A stretch of 7,640 nucleotides of DNA. Origin: Bacteroidota bacterium (lineage in GTDB: Bacteria > Bacteroidota > Bacteroidia > Bacteroidales > Prolixibacteraceae). The notes under the pieces were generated by a model, which did not search any database, was not told the origin of the DNA, and saw only the letters and a program-made list of their open reading frames with translations. Every line of letters begins with the position of its first letter. Position 1 is the first letter of the stretch. Shown here piece by piece: positions 1-6,640 of this stretch. The position numbers and the translations under genes are program-made. The stretch lies in the NCBI GenBank assembly GCA_013203755.1, contig JABMPI010000298.1:1-7640 (forward strand). The letters run 5' to 3'.

Positions 1-341
1 AGACCCAACATTCTTCTAAGAGTAATTACTTTTCTGCTGTTAATTACAATTGTTCTTTGCAATTCAATGAAGTATCTCAGAATTACTAAAGCAATAATTC
101 CAATAGAAATATCAAGGATGATAACATTTTGTTTTACAATAATAATTGCCTCATTATTAATTTTTTCAGAAGATTTAATAAGAAAAGTAATTCCAATAGT
201 AACAAATGCAATTAGGAAATTTGCCAATTGTCCATATAATTTGCTTTGAGTATTTGCAATCTTTTGAGCTTCTTCAAACTCTGCAAGGACAACATCCCTT
301 TCTTTGTAATTATATGTTGGATAATATTGTTGAAATTCCAT
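1..341 (-). CDS. Partial two-helix membrane protein, function unknown (3' end beyond window)
   Basis: Reading the minus strand from the ATG at 341-339 gives 113 codons with no stop before the left edge, so the gene continues outside. The protein begins MEFQQYYPTYNYKERD, has a charged, probably helical stretch (about residues 14-35), a first hydrophobic helix (about 38-56, around LIAFVTIGITFLI), a short polar loop, a second helix (about 72-91, around IILDISIGIIALVIL), and then a basic tail with SRKVITLRRMLG. Two closely spaced helices before a positively charged segment suggest a membrane anchor ahead of a cytoplasmic domain that is not visible here. The tail resembles, from memory only, N-termini of some larger membrane-anchored proteins; I cannot name the family. 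G+C is about 28% over 1-300 by hand count, clearly lower than the receptor gene, which hints at an accessory gene. No Shine-Dalgarno is obvious, as is usual in Bacteroidota. Confidence 0.75.
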   Translation of the reverse strand, partial: MEFQQYYPTYNYKERDVVLAEFEEAQKIANTQSKLYGQLANFLIAFVTIGITFLIKSSEKINNEAIIIVKQNVIILDISIGIIALVILRYFIELQRTIVINSRKVITLRRMLG

Positions 342-608
342 GTTAGTTACTTCTGGTTAATGCAATACAACGTCTCTGTAATGTCACCTTTTTCTCATTA
401 TATTTCTAATATGTAGGTGTAATATTCCCATTATTCAAAACATAACAAATGCTAATGAGAATTTTACTTTTATCTTAAATGTTCTGTTTGTAATTATTAG
501 AGGCCGGGTTTTCAAGATTGTTTGTTTTTTGGAGGTTTAAAAGTAATAATGTTTTGTTTAATTACAAGATTGTATTTAATAAACATTCCCTTTTATGCGG
601 CTCATGTT

Positions 609-642
609 GTAGCTACGGGTTGCTTTGTTGTGTACGTCCACG
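609..642 (+). repeat. 34-bp dispersed repeat, copy 1
   Basis: This stretch matches 4121-4154 at 29 of 34 positions without gaps; the shared core includes TTTGTTGTG and ACGTCCA. In both places it sits immediately before a heptamer tandem array, so module and array seem to travel or arise together. It lies in non-coding DNA both times. Confidence 0.7.
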
Positions 643-677
643 AGAGTTCAAAGTTTAAAGTTTAGAGTTTAAAGTTA
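643..677 (+). repeat. Heptamer tandem array, unit AAAGTTT, five units
   Basis: Five consecutive 7-bp units are visible: AGAGTTC, AAAGTTT, AAAGTTT, AGAGTTT, AAAGTTA. The array directly follows the 34-bp dispersed repeat. No coding role is apparent. Confidence 0.75.
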
Positions 678-690
678 GGGAAGAAAATAG

Positions 691-711
691 CAAGTATCAA
701 GACGCAAGACT
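691..711 (+). repeat. Heptamer tandem array, unit CAAGNNN, three units
   Basis: Three 7-bp units CAAGTAT, CAAGACG and CAAGACT follow one another 13 bp after the AAAGTTT array. It is short and degenerate and is noted mainly because it shares the 7-bp period of the other arrays in the window. Confidence 0.5.
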
Positions 712-750
712 TAATAGATTGTCTGCTTTTTTGTTGCTTATCCAGCCTAC

Positions 751-963
751 ATACTCAATGGATTTAGCTTTTCGTGAATTGAGCAAAGCGAAATCACGAA
801 TACCCATTACAAAAAATTAAGCAATGAGTAATTTTGGCGAATTTATTTTTTTCTTTATCAAGGCAAAATTTTCAAGCATAGCAATAGCTACGGTTTAAAA
901 TTTTAACGCAGAAAAAGGGAAAAAGAAAGAGTAAAAACCCGAAAAGCTATGTGCGTTGAGTAT
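751..963. repeat. Imperfect inverted-repeat element, about 210 bp
   Basis: The outer arms 753-774 and 940-961 are inverted repeats matching at 18 of 22 positions, including a 10-bp perfect block (TAGCTTTTCG) and a 6-bp terminal block (ACTCAA). Two more hairpins lie inside: 771-777 with 794-800 (TTCGTGA/TCACGAA, perfect) and 865-882 with 887-904 (15 of 18 pairs, 4-base loop). There is no open reading frame of useful size and I see no clear target-site duplication. The structure fits a non-autonomous mobile element (MITE-like) or another foldable repeat; a resemblance to integron attC ends is weak. Function is unknown. Confidence 0.5.
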
Positions 964-1025
964 ATGATAATGCTGAAAACGTAACCTAAAAAAATCTATA
1001 TCGTTTTTAGTAAGAAAACAGGGGT

Positions 1026-1784
1026 ATGAAAAGATTTATTCAGCTAACCATTCTCCTTTTCGTTCTGTTTATCGGATTACAACACACGTATTCACAGTGT
1101 ACTCCCGCAGATAGTATAGACTGTCCTGATCCTGAAGAAAACGGGCAAATCTGTCCAAAAATACCCGATACGGTTTTTGTTGGTCTTGAATATTTGCAGG
1201 AAGTGACCATACTGCCGCCTCCCAAGCTCGACACAAACAACTTGACCATTACTATTCACCATATTACCCTTCGGGAACTGGGAAATCTGCCTGCAGGAAT
1301 TACATGGGAAAGCAATGTGGAAAACAACGAATTTATGGCTGGCACCTACTATTGCCTCCGGCTTTCGGGTACAACTTATGCCGATCCCGGAGCTTACCCT
1401 GTAAAAATTGCTGTTGAAGCTTTTACAAAAATAGGAAATACTATAATTTCGCTCGGGCAAACTATCGATTCTACAACCTTGTCAATCATTGTAGAAGGGA
1501 GTCCGAATGCTATTGCAGAAAATACCGAACCTTCATCGATAATTGAAGTGTGGCCCAATCCTTTTTCTGTAATGTTGAATATAGCACTTTTTGAAAACCC
1601 GAATGAGGTAGTTGAAATTGAGATTTTTAACATAGTTGGAAACCGTGTGTATTACAGAAAAATCAACGAATACACGACAGTGTATAAAGCAAATCTGTCC
1701 TTATTATCAGAAGGTGTTTATATATTGAGCATTAAAAATAATAACAAGCGCCATTTGAAAAAGATTGTAAAACATCGTTACTGA
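1026..1784 (+). CDS. Secreted protein with T9SS type A sorting domain
   Basis: The 252-residue product starts with a clear signal peptide (KR then a hydrophobic core, likely cleaved near SQ at 23-24). The N-terminal mature part has three cysteines (25, 33, 43) in an acidic, proline-rich segment. Residues about 75-157 look like an Ig-like beta-sandwich of the kind common in T9SS cargo: LPAGITWES, a cysteine at 110, LSGTTYADPGAYPVKIAV. Residues about 173-252 form the sorting domain, with the typical EVWPNPF entry, VEIEIFNIVGNRVY, LSEGVYILSI and a basic KKIVKHRY end. Such domains direct export through the outer membrane by the type IX system, followed by cleavage and surface attachment or release. 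No catalytic motif is visible, so a structural or ligand-binding role is likely. The receptor gene starts 14 bp downstream, implying co-transcription. The ATG at 1026 is preceded by a purine-rich AGGGG. Confidence 0.9.
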   Translation: MKRFIQLTILLFVLFIGLQHTYSQCTPADSIDCPDPEENGQICPKIPDTVFVGLEYLQEVTILPPPKLDTNNLTITIHHITLRELGNLPAGITWESNVENNEFMAGTYYCLRLSGTTYADPGAYPVKIAVEAFTKIGNTIISLGQTIDSTTLSIIVEGSPNAIAENTEPSSIIEVWPNPFSVMLNIALFENPNEVVEIEIFNIVGNRVYYRKINEYTTVYKANLSLLSEGVYILSIKNNNKRHLKKIVKHRY

Positions 1785-1798
1785 TTAGAATTAGAAAC

Positions 1799-4099
1799 AT
1801 GGCCTTTAATTCACACTTCCTGCCTGTTCCCTTTAAAGAATATTTCTTTGTTATTAAACTGTTTACTATCGTTGCACTTTTGGCAACATTAAACACCCAT
1901 GCTCAAACTACAATTGTATCAGGATCTGTTAAAGATTCTATGAGTAACCATTTACTTCCCGGGGTAAATGTTTTGCTAAACAATGAAACCGGAACTTCTA
2001 CCAACCAGAAAGGGTATTTTATACTTGAGCTTGAACCCGGAACACATCAGCTTGTTTTTTCAATAATCGGATATGAGTCTGTTACAAAGAAGATTAAAGT
2101 TGAACAAAATGAAAATAAAATTCTTGATGTACAACTCGTGCATAGCTCGCTGAAGATTGATGAAGTAGTGGTTACTGCCTCCCGGTATGAACAACGCCTG
2201 TCAGATGTTTCTGTATCGATGGGAATATTGAAACCTGCATTTATTGGTAACATCAACACAAAAGATATTGACCAGACATTAAACTACATGCCCGGTGTTG
2301 AAGTTATGGATGGACAAGCCAGTATAAGAGGGGGAAGTGGATACAGTTTCGGGGCAGGCAGCAGGGTTCTTGTACTGGTTGACGACCTCCCGATGCTGAC
2401 AGCTGCCGATGGCGATGTGAAATGGAATTTTCTTCCTGTTGAGAATATTGCACAGGTAGAAGTGTTAAAAGGTGCATCATCTGCGCTATATGGTTCATCG
2501 GCATTGAACGGTATAATTAATATCCGGACAAAGTACCCAGAAACTGAGCCTCAAACAACCGTAACCTTGTACAGTGGTTTTTATCAGAAACCAAAACGTA
2601 AGGAAATGGCGTGGTGGTGGCAAACAAATCCTCTGTTTTCGGGCATTAGTTTTTCACATTCACAAAAAATAAAGAATGTGGATATTGTTGCAGGAGCAAA
2701 TGGATTGATTGACCCGGGATACAGGGAATCGAATTATGATGAAAGGATAAGGGCGAACTTAAAACTCAGGCACACTCCCTCCTCGGTAAAGGGGCTTTCG
2801 TATGGATTGAATACCAACTTCCAGTTGCAACAACTGTCTGACTTTCTTATTTGGAGAGATGCCGACTCAGGCGCATTTTTACAAAACCCGGCTGTGATAA
2901 CTCCGGTCGATGGATTTCGGTTAAATGTTGATCCCTGGATCACTTATTTCGATAAAAAGCTGAATAAACATGCCGTTAAAATGAGGTATTACAGCGTTAA
3001 AAACAAATTTGATGAAAATCCTGATAAAAACAATGCATCTGAGTTGTATTACGGCGAGTACCAGTTTCACAGCGTATTTAATGATAATCTAAACCTTACT
3101 ACCGGTTTTTCAGGCCTTGCAGGAAAAACCAGGGCTGAACTTTATGGCGACCACTTCAACTCAACTTTAGCTTTATTTACCCAGCTTGATTACAAGTTCT
3201 TCAGAAAGCTGTCAGCAAATCTTGGGTTAAGGTGGGAAAGATATGCGCTTGATGATAAAGATAAGGAATCGGGATTTGTAACAAGGGCAGGACTGAACTA
3301 CCAGGCAGCAAAAGCTACTTTTATCAGGGCATCTTTCGGACAGGGTTATCGTTTCCCTTCAATTGCTGAAAAATATACAGCAACCAGCCTGGGAAGCCTC
3401 AATATTTTTCCAAATCCCAATTTGAAATCAGAAACAGGTTGGAGTTCGGAAATGGGTATAAGGCAGGGTCTAACTACAAAAAACTGGACAAGTTTTATTG
3501 ATGCTGCATTTTTCTGGACAGAATACAACAACATGATTGAATTTATTTTTGGGGTTTATAAACCTGATTCAGTTGTTATACCAAGCTTGGATCATGTCGG
3601 GTTTAAATCACTGAATGTTGGCAAAGCACGTATTACAGGTTTTGAGACAGGAATAACCGGAAATGGGAATATTGGTAAACTGCCGGTGAATTTGTTTGTC
3701 GGTTATACATACATGAATCCGGTAGATTTAACGTCAGACACACTCAGTAACAATATTTTGAAATACCGTTACAGGCATTCACTAAAAGGAGATGCTTCTG
3801 TTGATATTCAGAAGTTTTCCTTCGGTATTAGCGTAGTTTACAGAAGCTTTATGGAAAGGATAGATGCCGCTTTTGAAGAAAAAATCCTTGGACAGGAGAT
3901 CTTCCCGGGATTGAAGAAATACAGGCAGGAAAACAACCATGGCAACTGGGTTTTTGATTTCAGGTTGGCCTGCAATGTTACCTCATCTACCCGTTTGTCG
4001 ATAATAGTAAAAAACCTGTTTAACAAAGAATATATGGGCCGCCCGGGAGATATCCAACCACCAGGGAATATTACCTTTCAAGCTGTGGTTAAGTTTTAA
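1799..4099 (+). CDS. TonB-dependent outer-membrane receptor (CirA/FepA-like) with carboxypeptidase-regulatory-like domain
   Basis: The 766-residue product is a complete TonB-dependent transporter. A signal peptide (about 1-35, ending NTHA before Q36) is followed by a carboxypeptidase-regulatory-like beta domain (about 39-113, with VSGSVKD, LLPGVNVLL, GYFILELEPGTHQLVFSIIG). A TonB-box-like segment DEVVVTASR lies at 121-129. The plug (about 133-244) carries SIRGGSGYSFGAGSR, VLVLVDDLP and VEVLKGASSALYGSSALNG. The rest is a 22-strand barrel, with YRFPSIAEKY near residue 520, NLFNKEY near 740, and a terminal phenylalanine suited to BAM recognition. Energy from TonB-ExbB-ExbD drives uptake across the outer membrane. 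Length and motifs fit siderophore, cobalamin or metal-type receptors better than the ~1000-residue SusC class, and no SusD partner is adjacent. The substrate cannot be read from sequence. It is probably translated from the same mRNA as the upstream T9SS protein. Confidence 0.95.
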   Translation: MAFNSHFLPVPFKEYFFVIKLFTIVALLATLNTHAQTTIVSGSVKDSMSNHLLPGVNVLLNNETGTSTNQKGYFILELEPGTHQLVFSIIGYESVTKKIKVEQNENKILDVQLVHSSLKIDEVVVTASRYEQRLSDVSVSMGILKPAFIGNINTKDIDQTLNYMPGVEVMDGQASIRGGSGYSFGAGSRVLVLVDDLPMLTAADGDVKWNFLPVENIAQVEVLKGASSALYGSSALNGIINIRTKYPETEPQTTVTLYSGFYQKPKRKEMAWWWQTNPLFSGISFSHSQKIKNVDIVAGANGLIDPGYRESNYDERIRANLKLRHTPSSVKGLSYGLNTNFQLQQLSDFLIWRDADSGAFLQNPAVITPVDGFRLNVDPWITYFDKKLNKHAVKMRYYSVKNKFDENPDKNNASELYYGEYQFHSVFNDNLNLTTGFSGLAGKTRAELYGDHFNSTLALFTQLDYKFFRKLSANLGLRWERYALDDKDKESGFVTRAGLNYQAAKATFIRASFGQGYRFPSIAEKYTATSLGSLNIFPNPNLKSETGWSSEMGIRQGLTTKNWTSFIDAAFFWTEYNNMIEFIFGVYKPDSVVIPSLDHVGFKSLNVGKARITGFETGITGNGNIGKLPVNLFVGYTYMNPVDLTSDTLSNNILKYRYRHSLKGDASVDIQKFSFGISVVYRSFMERIDAAFEEKILGQEIFPGLKKYRQENNHGNWVFDFRLACNVTSSTRLSIIVKNLFNKEYMGRPGDIQPPGNITFQAVVKF

Positions 4100-4120
4100 T
4101 TTGTTTGTACTGGATTAGAA

Positions 4121-4154
4121 GTAGCTGCGAGTTGTTTTGTTGTGGACGTCCATG
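4121..4154 (+). repeat. 34-bp dispersed repeat, copy 2
   Basis: It matches 609-642 at 29 of 34 positions. This copy contains a perfect 10-bp palindrome TGGACGTCCA at 4143-4152, which the first copy lacks because of one substitution (TGTACGTCCA). It lies 21 bp after the receptor stop codon and just before a heptamer array. Confidence 0.7.
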
Positions 4155-4157
4155 TTA

Positions 4158-4185
4158 GTAGTAAGTAAAAAGTAGTAAGTAGTAA
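4158..4185 (+). repeat. Heptamer tandem array, unit GTAGTAA, four units
   Basis: The units are GTAGTAA, GTAAAAA, GTAGTAA, GTAGTAA. The array follows the 34-bp dispersed repeat by three bases, paralleling the arrangement at 609-677 but with a different unit sequence. Confidence 0.7.
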
Positions 4186-4244
4186 GCCATCGCAAGACAA
4201 AGTTACAGGTTTCGGGGTACAAGTTAGGAAAAAGAAAGTATTCG

Positions 4245-4530
4245 GTGGGCAGTCGCAGTAAGAAGGGGAGAAAGTGATCAGTTGCAGTTGGCAGTGCAGC
4301 AGAGACGCGATGTATCGCGTCTGTACGCTACAGTTATCTGTGTCTTCTCTGTGGTCTCTGTGGTTAAAAAAGAAGTTGAAGAAAGTCGCAGTATTCAGGG
4401 AAGAAAGTCGCAGTGGGCAGTCGCAGTTTGCAGGGAAGAAAGACTCTGCGGTTCTCTGTGTCTTCTCTGTGTCTTCTTTGTGTTCTCCTCGGTTAAAAAA
4501 GAAGTTGGAAGACGGAAGACAGAAGAACAC
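4245..4530. repeat. Mosaic intergenic repeat block A
   Basis: This block is built from short recurring words. AGTCGCAGT occurs at 4251, 4384, 4406 and 4419; GTGGGCAGTCGCAGT occurs at 4245-4259 and 4413-4427. GGTTAAAAAAGAAGTTG occurs at 4362-4378 and again at 4491-4507, 129 bp apart. An 11-bp unit TTCTCTGTGTC is tandemly doubled at 4452-4473. Two stretches are identical to block B downstream: 4362-4392 equals 6532-6562 (31 bp) and 4434-4458 equals 6486-6510 (25 bp). It does not look coding. Confidence 0.75.
4303..4322. repeat. Perfect palindrome, 8-bp arms, 4-base loop
   Basis: AGACGCGA, loop TGTA, TCGCGTCT form a perfect GC-rich stem. No T-tract follows on either strand, so it is not a standard terminator. 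It sits inside the repeat island and resembles REP-type intergenic palindromes; that resemblance is from memory and not verified. Confidence 0.6.
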
Positions 4531-4697
4531 CCCTGCCGTGAACTTAACGGGTATCTCACCAAAGGGAGAATTGAAGAAAAGGAAGGAAAGTTGGAGAAAA
4601 CAGTGATTAATCTGGAATAATAAGGCTGAACTGTAACCAATTTAACTTTTCACTGTCAAAAACGTAAACAAAATTCGAAATCAACAACTTTAAAGCC

Positions 4698-6170
4698 ATG
4701 AAACAAACGATACTAACAGCTGCTTTAATTATTATAAGCCTATCGAACTATGCCGGAACTTTTCAGAATCAGGAAGATACAATCGCTTTTTTCGTAAAAG
4801 CCTATGACGGGCTGGATTTGCCCGCCCAAATTATTCATCCGGCTTCAGGAGCATCAGACAAAATTATTGTATTCATTAACGGCTCAACTCCCTACGACGA
4901 AAAAGGGAATATGGGTCCGATGGTAGACGACAAAGGAAAAGCAATTCTTATTCAGCAGGAATTCTATGTTCGTTTTCAGGATATTATGCCTGCCAAGGGA
5001 TACAGTACAGTAAGTATGGCAAAACGCAGTTTGGTAGAACCGGTTAAAATCCCCCGCCCCACCCTCGACGAACTGGCGCTGGACATTGCTTTTTTAATCG
5101 ATGAATTAAAAAACCAGAAGTTTCTTACTCCCCGCAAAGAACTTTATTTGGTAGGTTACAGCGAAGGTTCTACTGTGGCATCGAAAGTTTTGGGCTTGTT
5201 AAAGGAGCAACCCAGAGCTTGCATTTTCCTGGGCTCTGCCGCCAGTTCGTTCGATTACAATAAATCGTGGGAAGAATGGCCACAAACAGCTATCTACAGA
5301 AAATTAAAAAAGTGGAGCGATGAACAGCTGAAAGTGGAATATGAGCAGTGGAAAGATATTGTAGTCGCCCTTCAGAATATGAATGAAGAGACGTTTGAAA
5401 AAGAGTACAAAAAAAGTAATCCTCACGGTTTTGGTTTTGCGCAATGGGAATCGTTCCACATCGATAAAGAGGTAAGTAACTATTACCCCGAGGCTAATAT
5501 TATAGATGCCAATATTCCGGTGTTAATCTGCATTGGAGAAAACGATGCTGCCATGCCCGAAAAAAGAGCAGCTATAACCTACCATAACTTGTTGGATAAA
5601 GGTTTTAGAAAAGCTACGTATGTAGTTATTCCAGAAGAAGTGCACCAGTACAATAAGTTTGATGTATTTGGCATTATAGACTGCTGGATTTCGTCTGATT
5701 TTAGTTCAACCCATTTCGAAACAAGTACTGCCGACCAGGTACTGATTGATAAATATGCTGGTCTTCAGCAGTTAAATTCGGAATTGAATAAATTGCCTTA
5801 TACCGGCTCTCTAAAAGCGGCATTGGATTTTTACAACAAGGCCAAATCAAATAAAATGAATGACCCGGGTAAGTGGTTTACTCTGGGTATTAAATTAGTT
5901 GGAAATGGATTTACAGAAGAAGCATTTGATGCTTTTTCAATTTCAAACAGGGAGGGAGATATGATTCAATCGGGATCGCTGGTTTGGCTGGGGCACCTAA
6001 GCGATTTAAAAGGGAATCGGGAACAGGCGGTAAAATTGTACAAAAAGGCACTTCAGGTTTATCCCGGATTTCCGATACAACACAGTCATTGGAATATTTA
6101 CCTCTCGAGAGAGTGGATAGAGGAAAGAATTGATTCACCGTTTACGATGGAATTACTTAAGGTGGAATAA
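4698..6170 (+). CDS. Exported alpha/beta hydrolase with C-terminal TPR-like repeats
   Basis: The 490-residue product has a signal peptide (about 1-19). The alpha/beta-hydrolase core shows IIVFINGSTPYD (57-67) where the oxyanion-hole strand is expected, the nucleophile elbow GYSEGS (153-158, Ser155), IGENDAAMP with Asp283 as the likely acid, and EEVHQYNK with His316 as the likely base. A charged, tryptophan-rich insertion between Ser155 and the acid (about 186-262) probably forms a lid. After about residue 345 the chain becomes helical, and 392-456 (WFTLGIKLVGNGFTEEAFDAF, then LGHLSDLKGNREQAVKLYKKAL) resembles two TPR units. The fold indicates an esterase, thioesterase or peptidase acting in the periplasm or at the cell surface; the substrate is unknown. 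It is flanked by repeat islands on both sides, so it is likely monocistronic. The start is set by the signal peptide. Confidence 0.85.
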   Translation: MKQTILTAALIIISLSNYAGTFQNQEDTIAFFVKAYDGLDLPAQIIHPASGASDKIIVFINGSTPYDEKGNMGPMVDDKGKAILIQQEFYVRFQDIMPAKGYSTVSMAKRSLVEPVKIPRPTLDELALDIAFLIDELKNQKFLTPRKELYLVGYSEGSTVASKVLGLLKEQPRACIFLGSAASSFDYNKSWEEWPQTAIYRKLKKWSDEQLKVEYEQWKDIVVALQNMNEETFEKEYKKSNPHGFGFAQWESFHIDKEVSNYYPEANIIDANIPVLICIGENDAAMPEKRAAITYHNLLDKGFRKATYVVIPEEVHQYNKFDVFGIIDCWISSDFSSTHFETSTADQVLIDKYAGLQQLNSELNKLPYTGSLKAALDFYNKAKSNKMNDPGKWFTLGIKLVGNGFTEEAFDAFSISNREGDMIQSGSLVWLGHLSDLKGNREQAVKLYKKALQVYPGFPIQHSHWNIYLSREWIEERIDSPFTMELLKVE

Positions 6171-6281
6171 GGATTTTATTGTATCAGCAATCCGGTCTTA
6201 ACCGGGTGTCCATTCAAATGTAGTAACTTCAGCTCGTAACGCAATATCTAACCACCCCACAGTTCGCTGCGCTCCTGCACC

Positions 6282-6304
6282 CCTCCTATCCTTCGGTCAG
6301 GAGG
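6282..6304. repeat. Stem-loop with CTTCGG apex
   Basis: CCTCCT (6282-6287) pairs perfectly with AGGAGG (6299-6304). The apex contains CTTCGG at 6291-6296, which as RNA is the stable UUCG tetraloop sequence, though the bases between apex and stem do not all pair. No T-tract follows on either strand in the correct position for a terminator. Its role is unknown; it may be another dispersed intergenic palindrome. Confidence 0.45.
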
Positions 6305-6391
6305 AGAAAAAAATCGCAGTAGGCAGAATAAAGTCATCGGACAATAGAAAGAAGAAGGTCATTGGGAAGAGAGTCGATTTGGATTTCTCAA

Positions 6392-6419
6392 TGACAATTG
6401 ACTAATGACTAGTGACTAT
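6392..6419 (+). repeat. Heptamer tandem array, unit TGACTAA, four units
   Basis: Units are TGACAAT, TGACTAA, TGACTAG and TGACTAT. The period is the same as at 643-677, 691-711 and 4158-4185, but the unit sequence is again different. Confidence 0.7.
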
Positions 6420-6470
6420 AAAGTCCCAATGTAGAATTTTCAATATCCAATTTTCAAGGAAGAAAGTGTC

Positions 6471-6640
6471 AGTCGCAGTTGGCAAGGAAGAAAGACTCTG
6501 CGGTTCTCTGCGTCTTCTCCGTGTTCTCTGCGGTTAAAAAAGAAGTTGAAGAAAGTCGCAGTGGGCAGTTTGCAGGAAGAAGGTGAGGAAAGTCGCAGTC
6601 GCAGTTGGCAGAAGAAGAAGAAGAAGAAGAAAGTCGCAGT
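6471..6640. repeat. Mosaic intergenic repeat block B
   Basis: It is built from the same words as block A. AGTCGCAGT occurs at 6471, 6554, 6591 and 6632. The segment 6486-6523 matches 4434-4471 at 36 of 38 positions, and 6532-6562 is identical to 4362-4392. Here the two modules lie closer together and in the opposite order to block A, so the blocks are rearranged relatives and not a simple duplication. Confidence 0.75.
6611..6631 (+). repeat. Microsatellite (GAA)x7
   Basis: Seven exact GAA triplets lie inside repeat block B, in non-coding DNA. Length variation between strains would be expected, but no gene expression consequence can be inferred, because the nearest gene start lies far away. 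Confidence 0.85.

Larger units (their letters stand above)
342..1025. other. Non-coding gap with repeats
   Basis: No convincing gene lies here; the longest ATG frame I checked (549-665, plus, 38 codons) runs through repeat sequence. From 342 to about 600 the DNA is very AT-rich and should include the promoter of the minus-strand membrane gene and perhaps unrelated leader sequence. From about 609 to 711 there is a dispersed repeat followed by two heptamer arrays. From 751 to 963 there is an inverted-repeat element. The last 60 bases lead into the T9SS gene; I saw no exact match to the Bacteroidota promoter consensus (TTTG with TAnnTTTG) there. Confidence 0.6.
4100..4697. other. Repeat-filled non-coding gap
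   Basis: After the receptor stop there is no credible gene for about 600 bp. The gap holds the second 34-bp dispersed repeat, a GTAGTAA heptamer array, a perfect 8-bp-arm palindrome, and a mosaic of GTCGCAGT, GGAAGAAAG and TCTCTGTG words. Several reading frames cross it on both strands, but their translations (for example runs like EDTEKTQR) simply reflect the repeats. The last 80 bp lead to the hydrolase gene and should contain its promoter. I saw no hairpin plus T-tract directly after the receptor gene. Confidence 0.7.

Noticed and set aside
67..249. 60-codon plus-strand frame at the left edge
   Set aside because: It is antisense to the partial minus-strand membrane gene, whose frame is open for the full 341 bases, begins with an ATG and has protein-like features.
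549..665. 38-codon plus-strand frame
   Set aside because: It ends inside the AAAGTTT heptamer array and reads through the dispersed repeat; no evidence of a real small protein.
1026..1100. Lipoprotein signal on the T9SS protein because Cys25 follows the signal peptide
   Set aside because: The residues before Cys25 are TYSQ, which do not form a lipobox; ordinary signal peptidase I cleavage near SQ fits better.
1040..4026. Minus-strand frames of 62-122 codons inside 1026-4099
   Set aside because: They lie opposite two well-supported genes and have no recognisable motifs; they are coding shadows.
1799..4099. SusC-type polysaccharide transporter
   Set aside because: The protein is 766 residues, shorter than usual SusC proteins, and no SusD-like lipoprotein is next to it.
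4096..4640. Open reading frames of 81-144 codons on both strands (4096-4530 minus, 4274-4606 plus, 4282-4620 plus, 4395-4640 minus)
   Set aside because: They overlap each other and cross the repeat mosaic. Their translations are low-complexity reflections of TCTCTGTG and GAAGAAAG words (EDTEKTQR, CVFSVSSLC), with no domain-like composition.
6192..6205. Terminator for the hydrolase gene
   Set aside because: CCGGT-CTTA-ACCGG is a perfect but short stem and is followed by GTGTCC, not a T-tract.
4245..6640. CRISPR array
   Set aside because: The repeated words are 9-31 bp with irregular spacing and rearranged order, there are no unique spacers of even length, and no cas genes are present.
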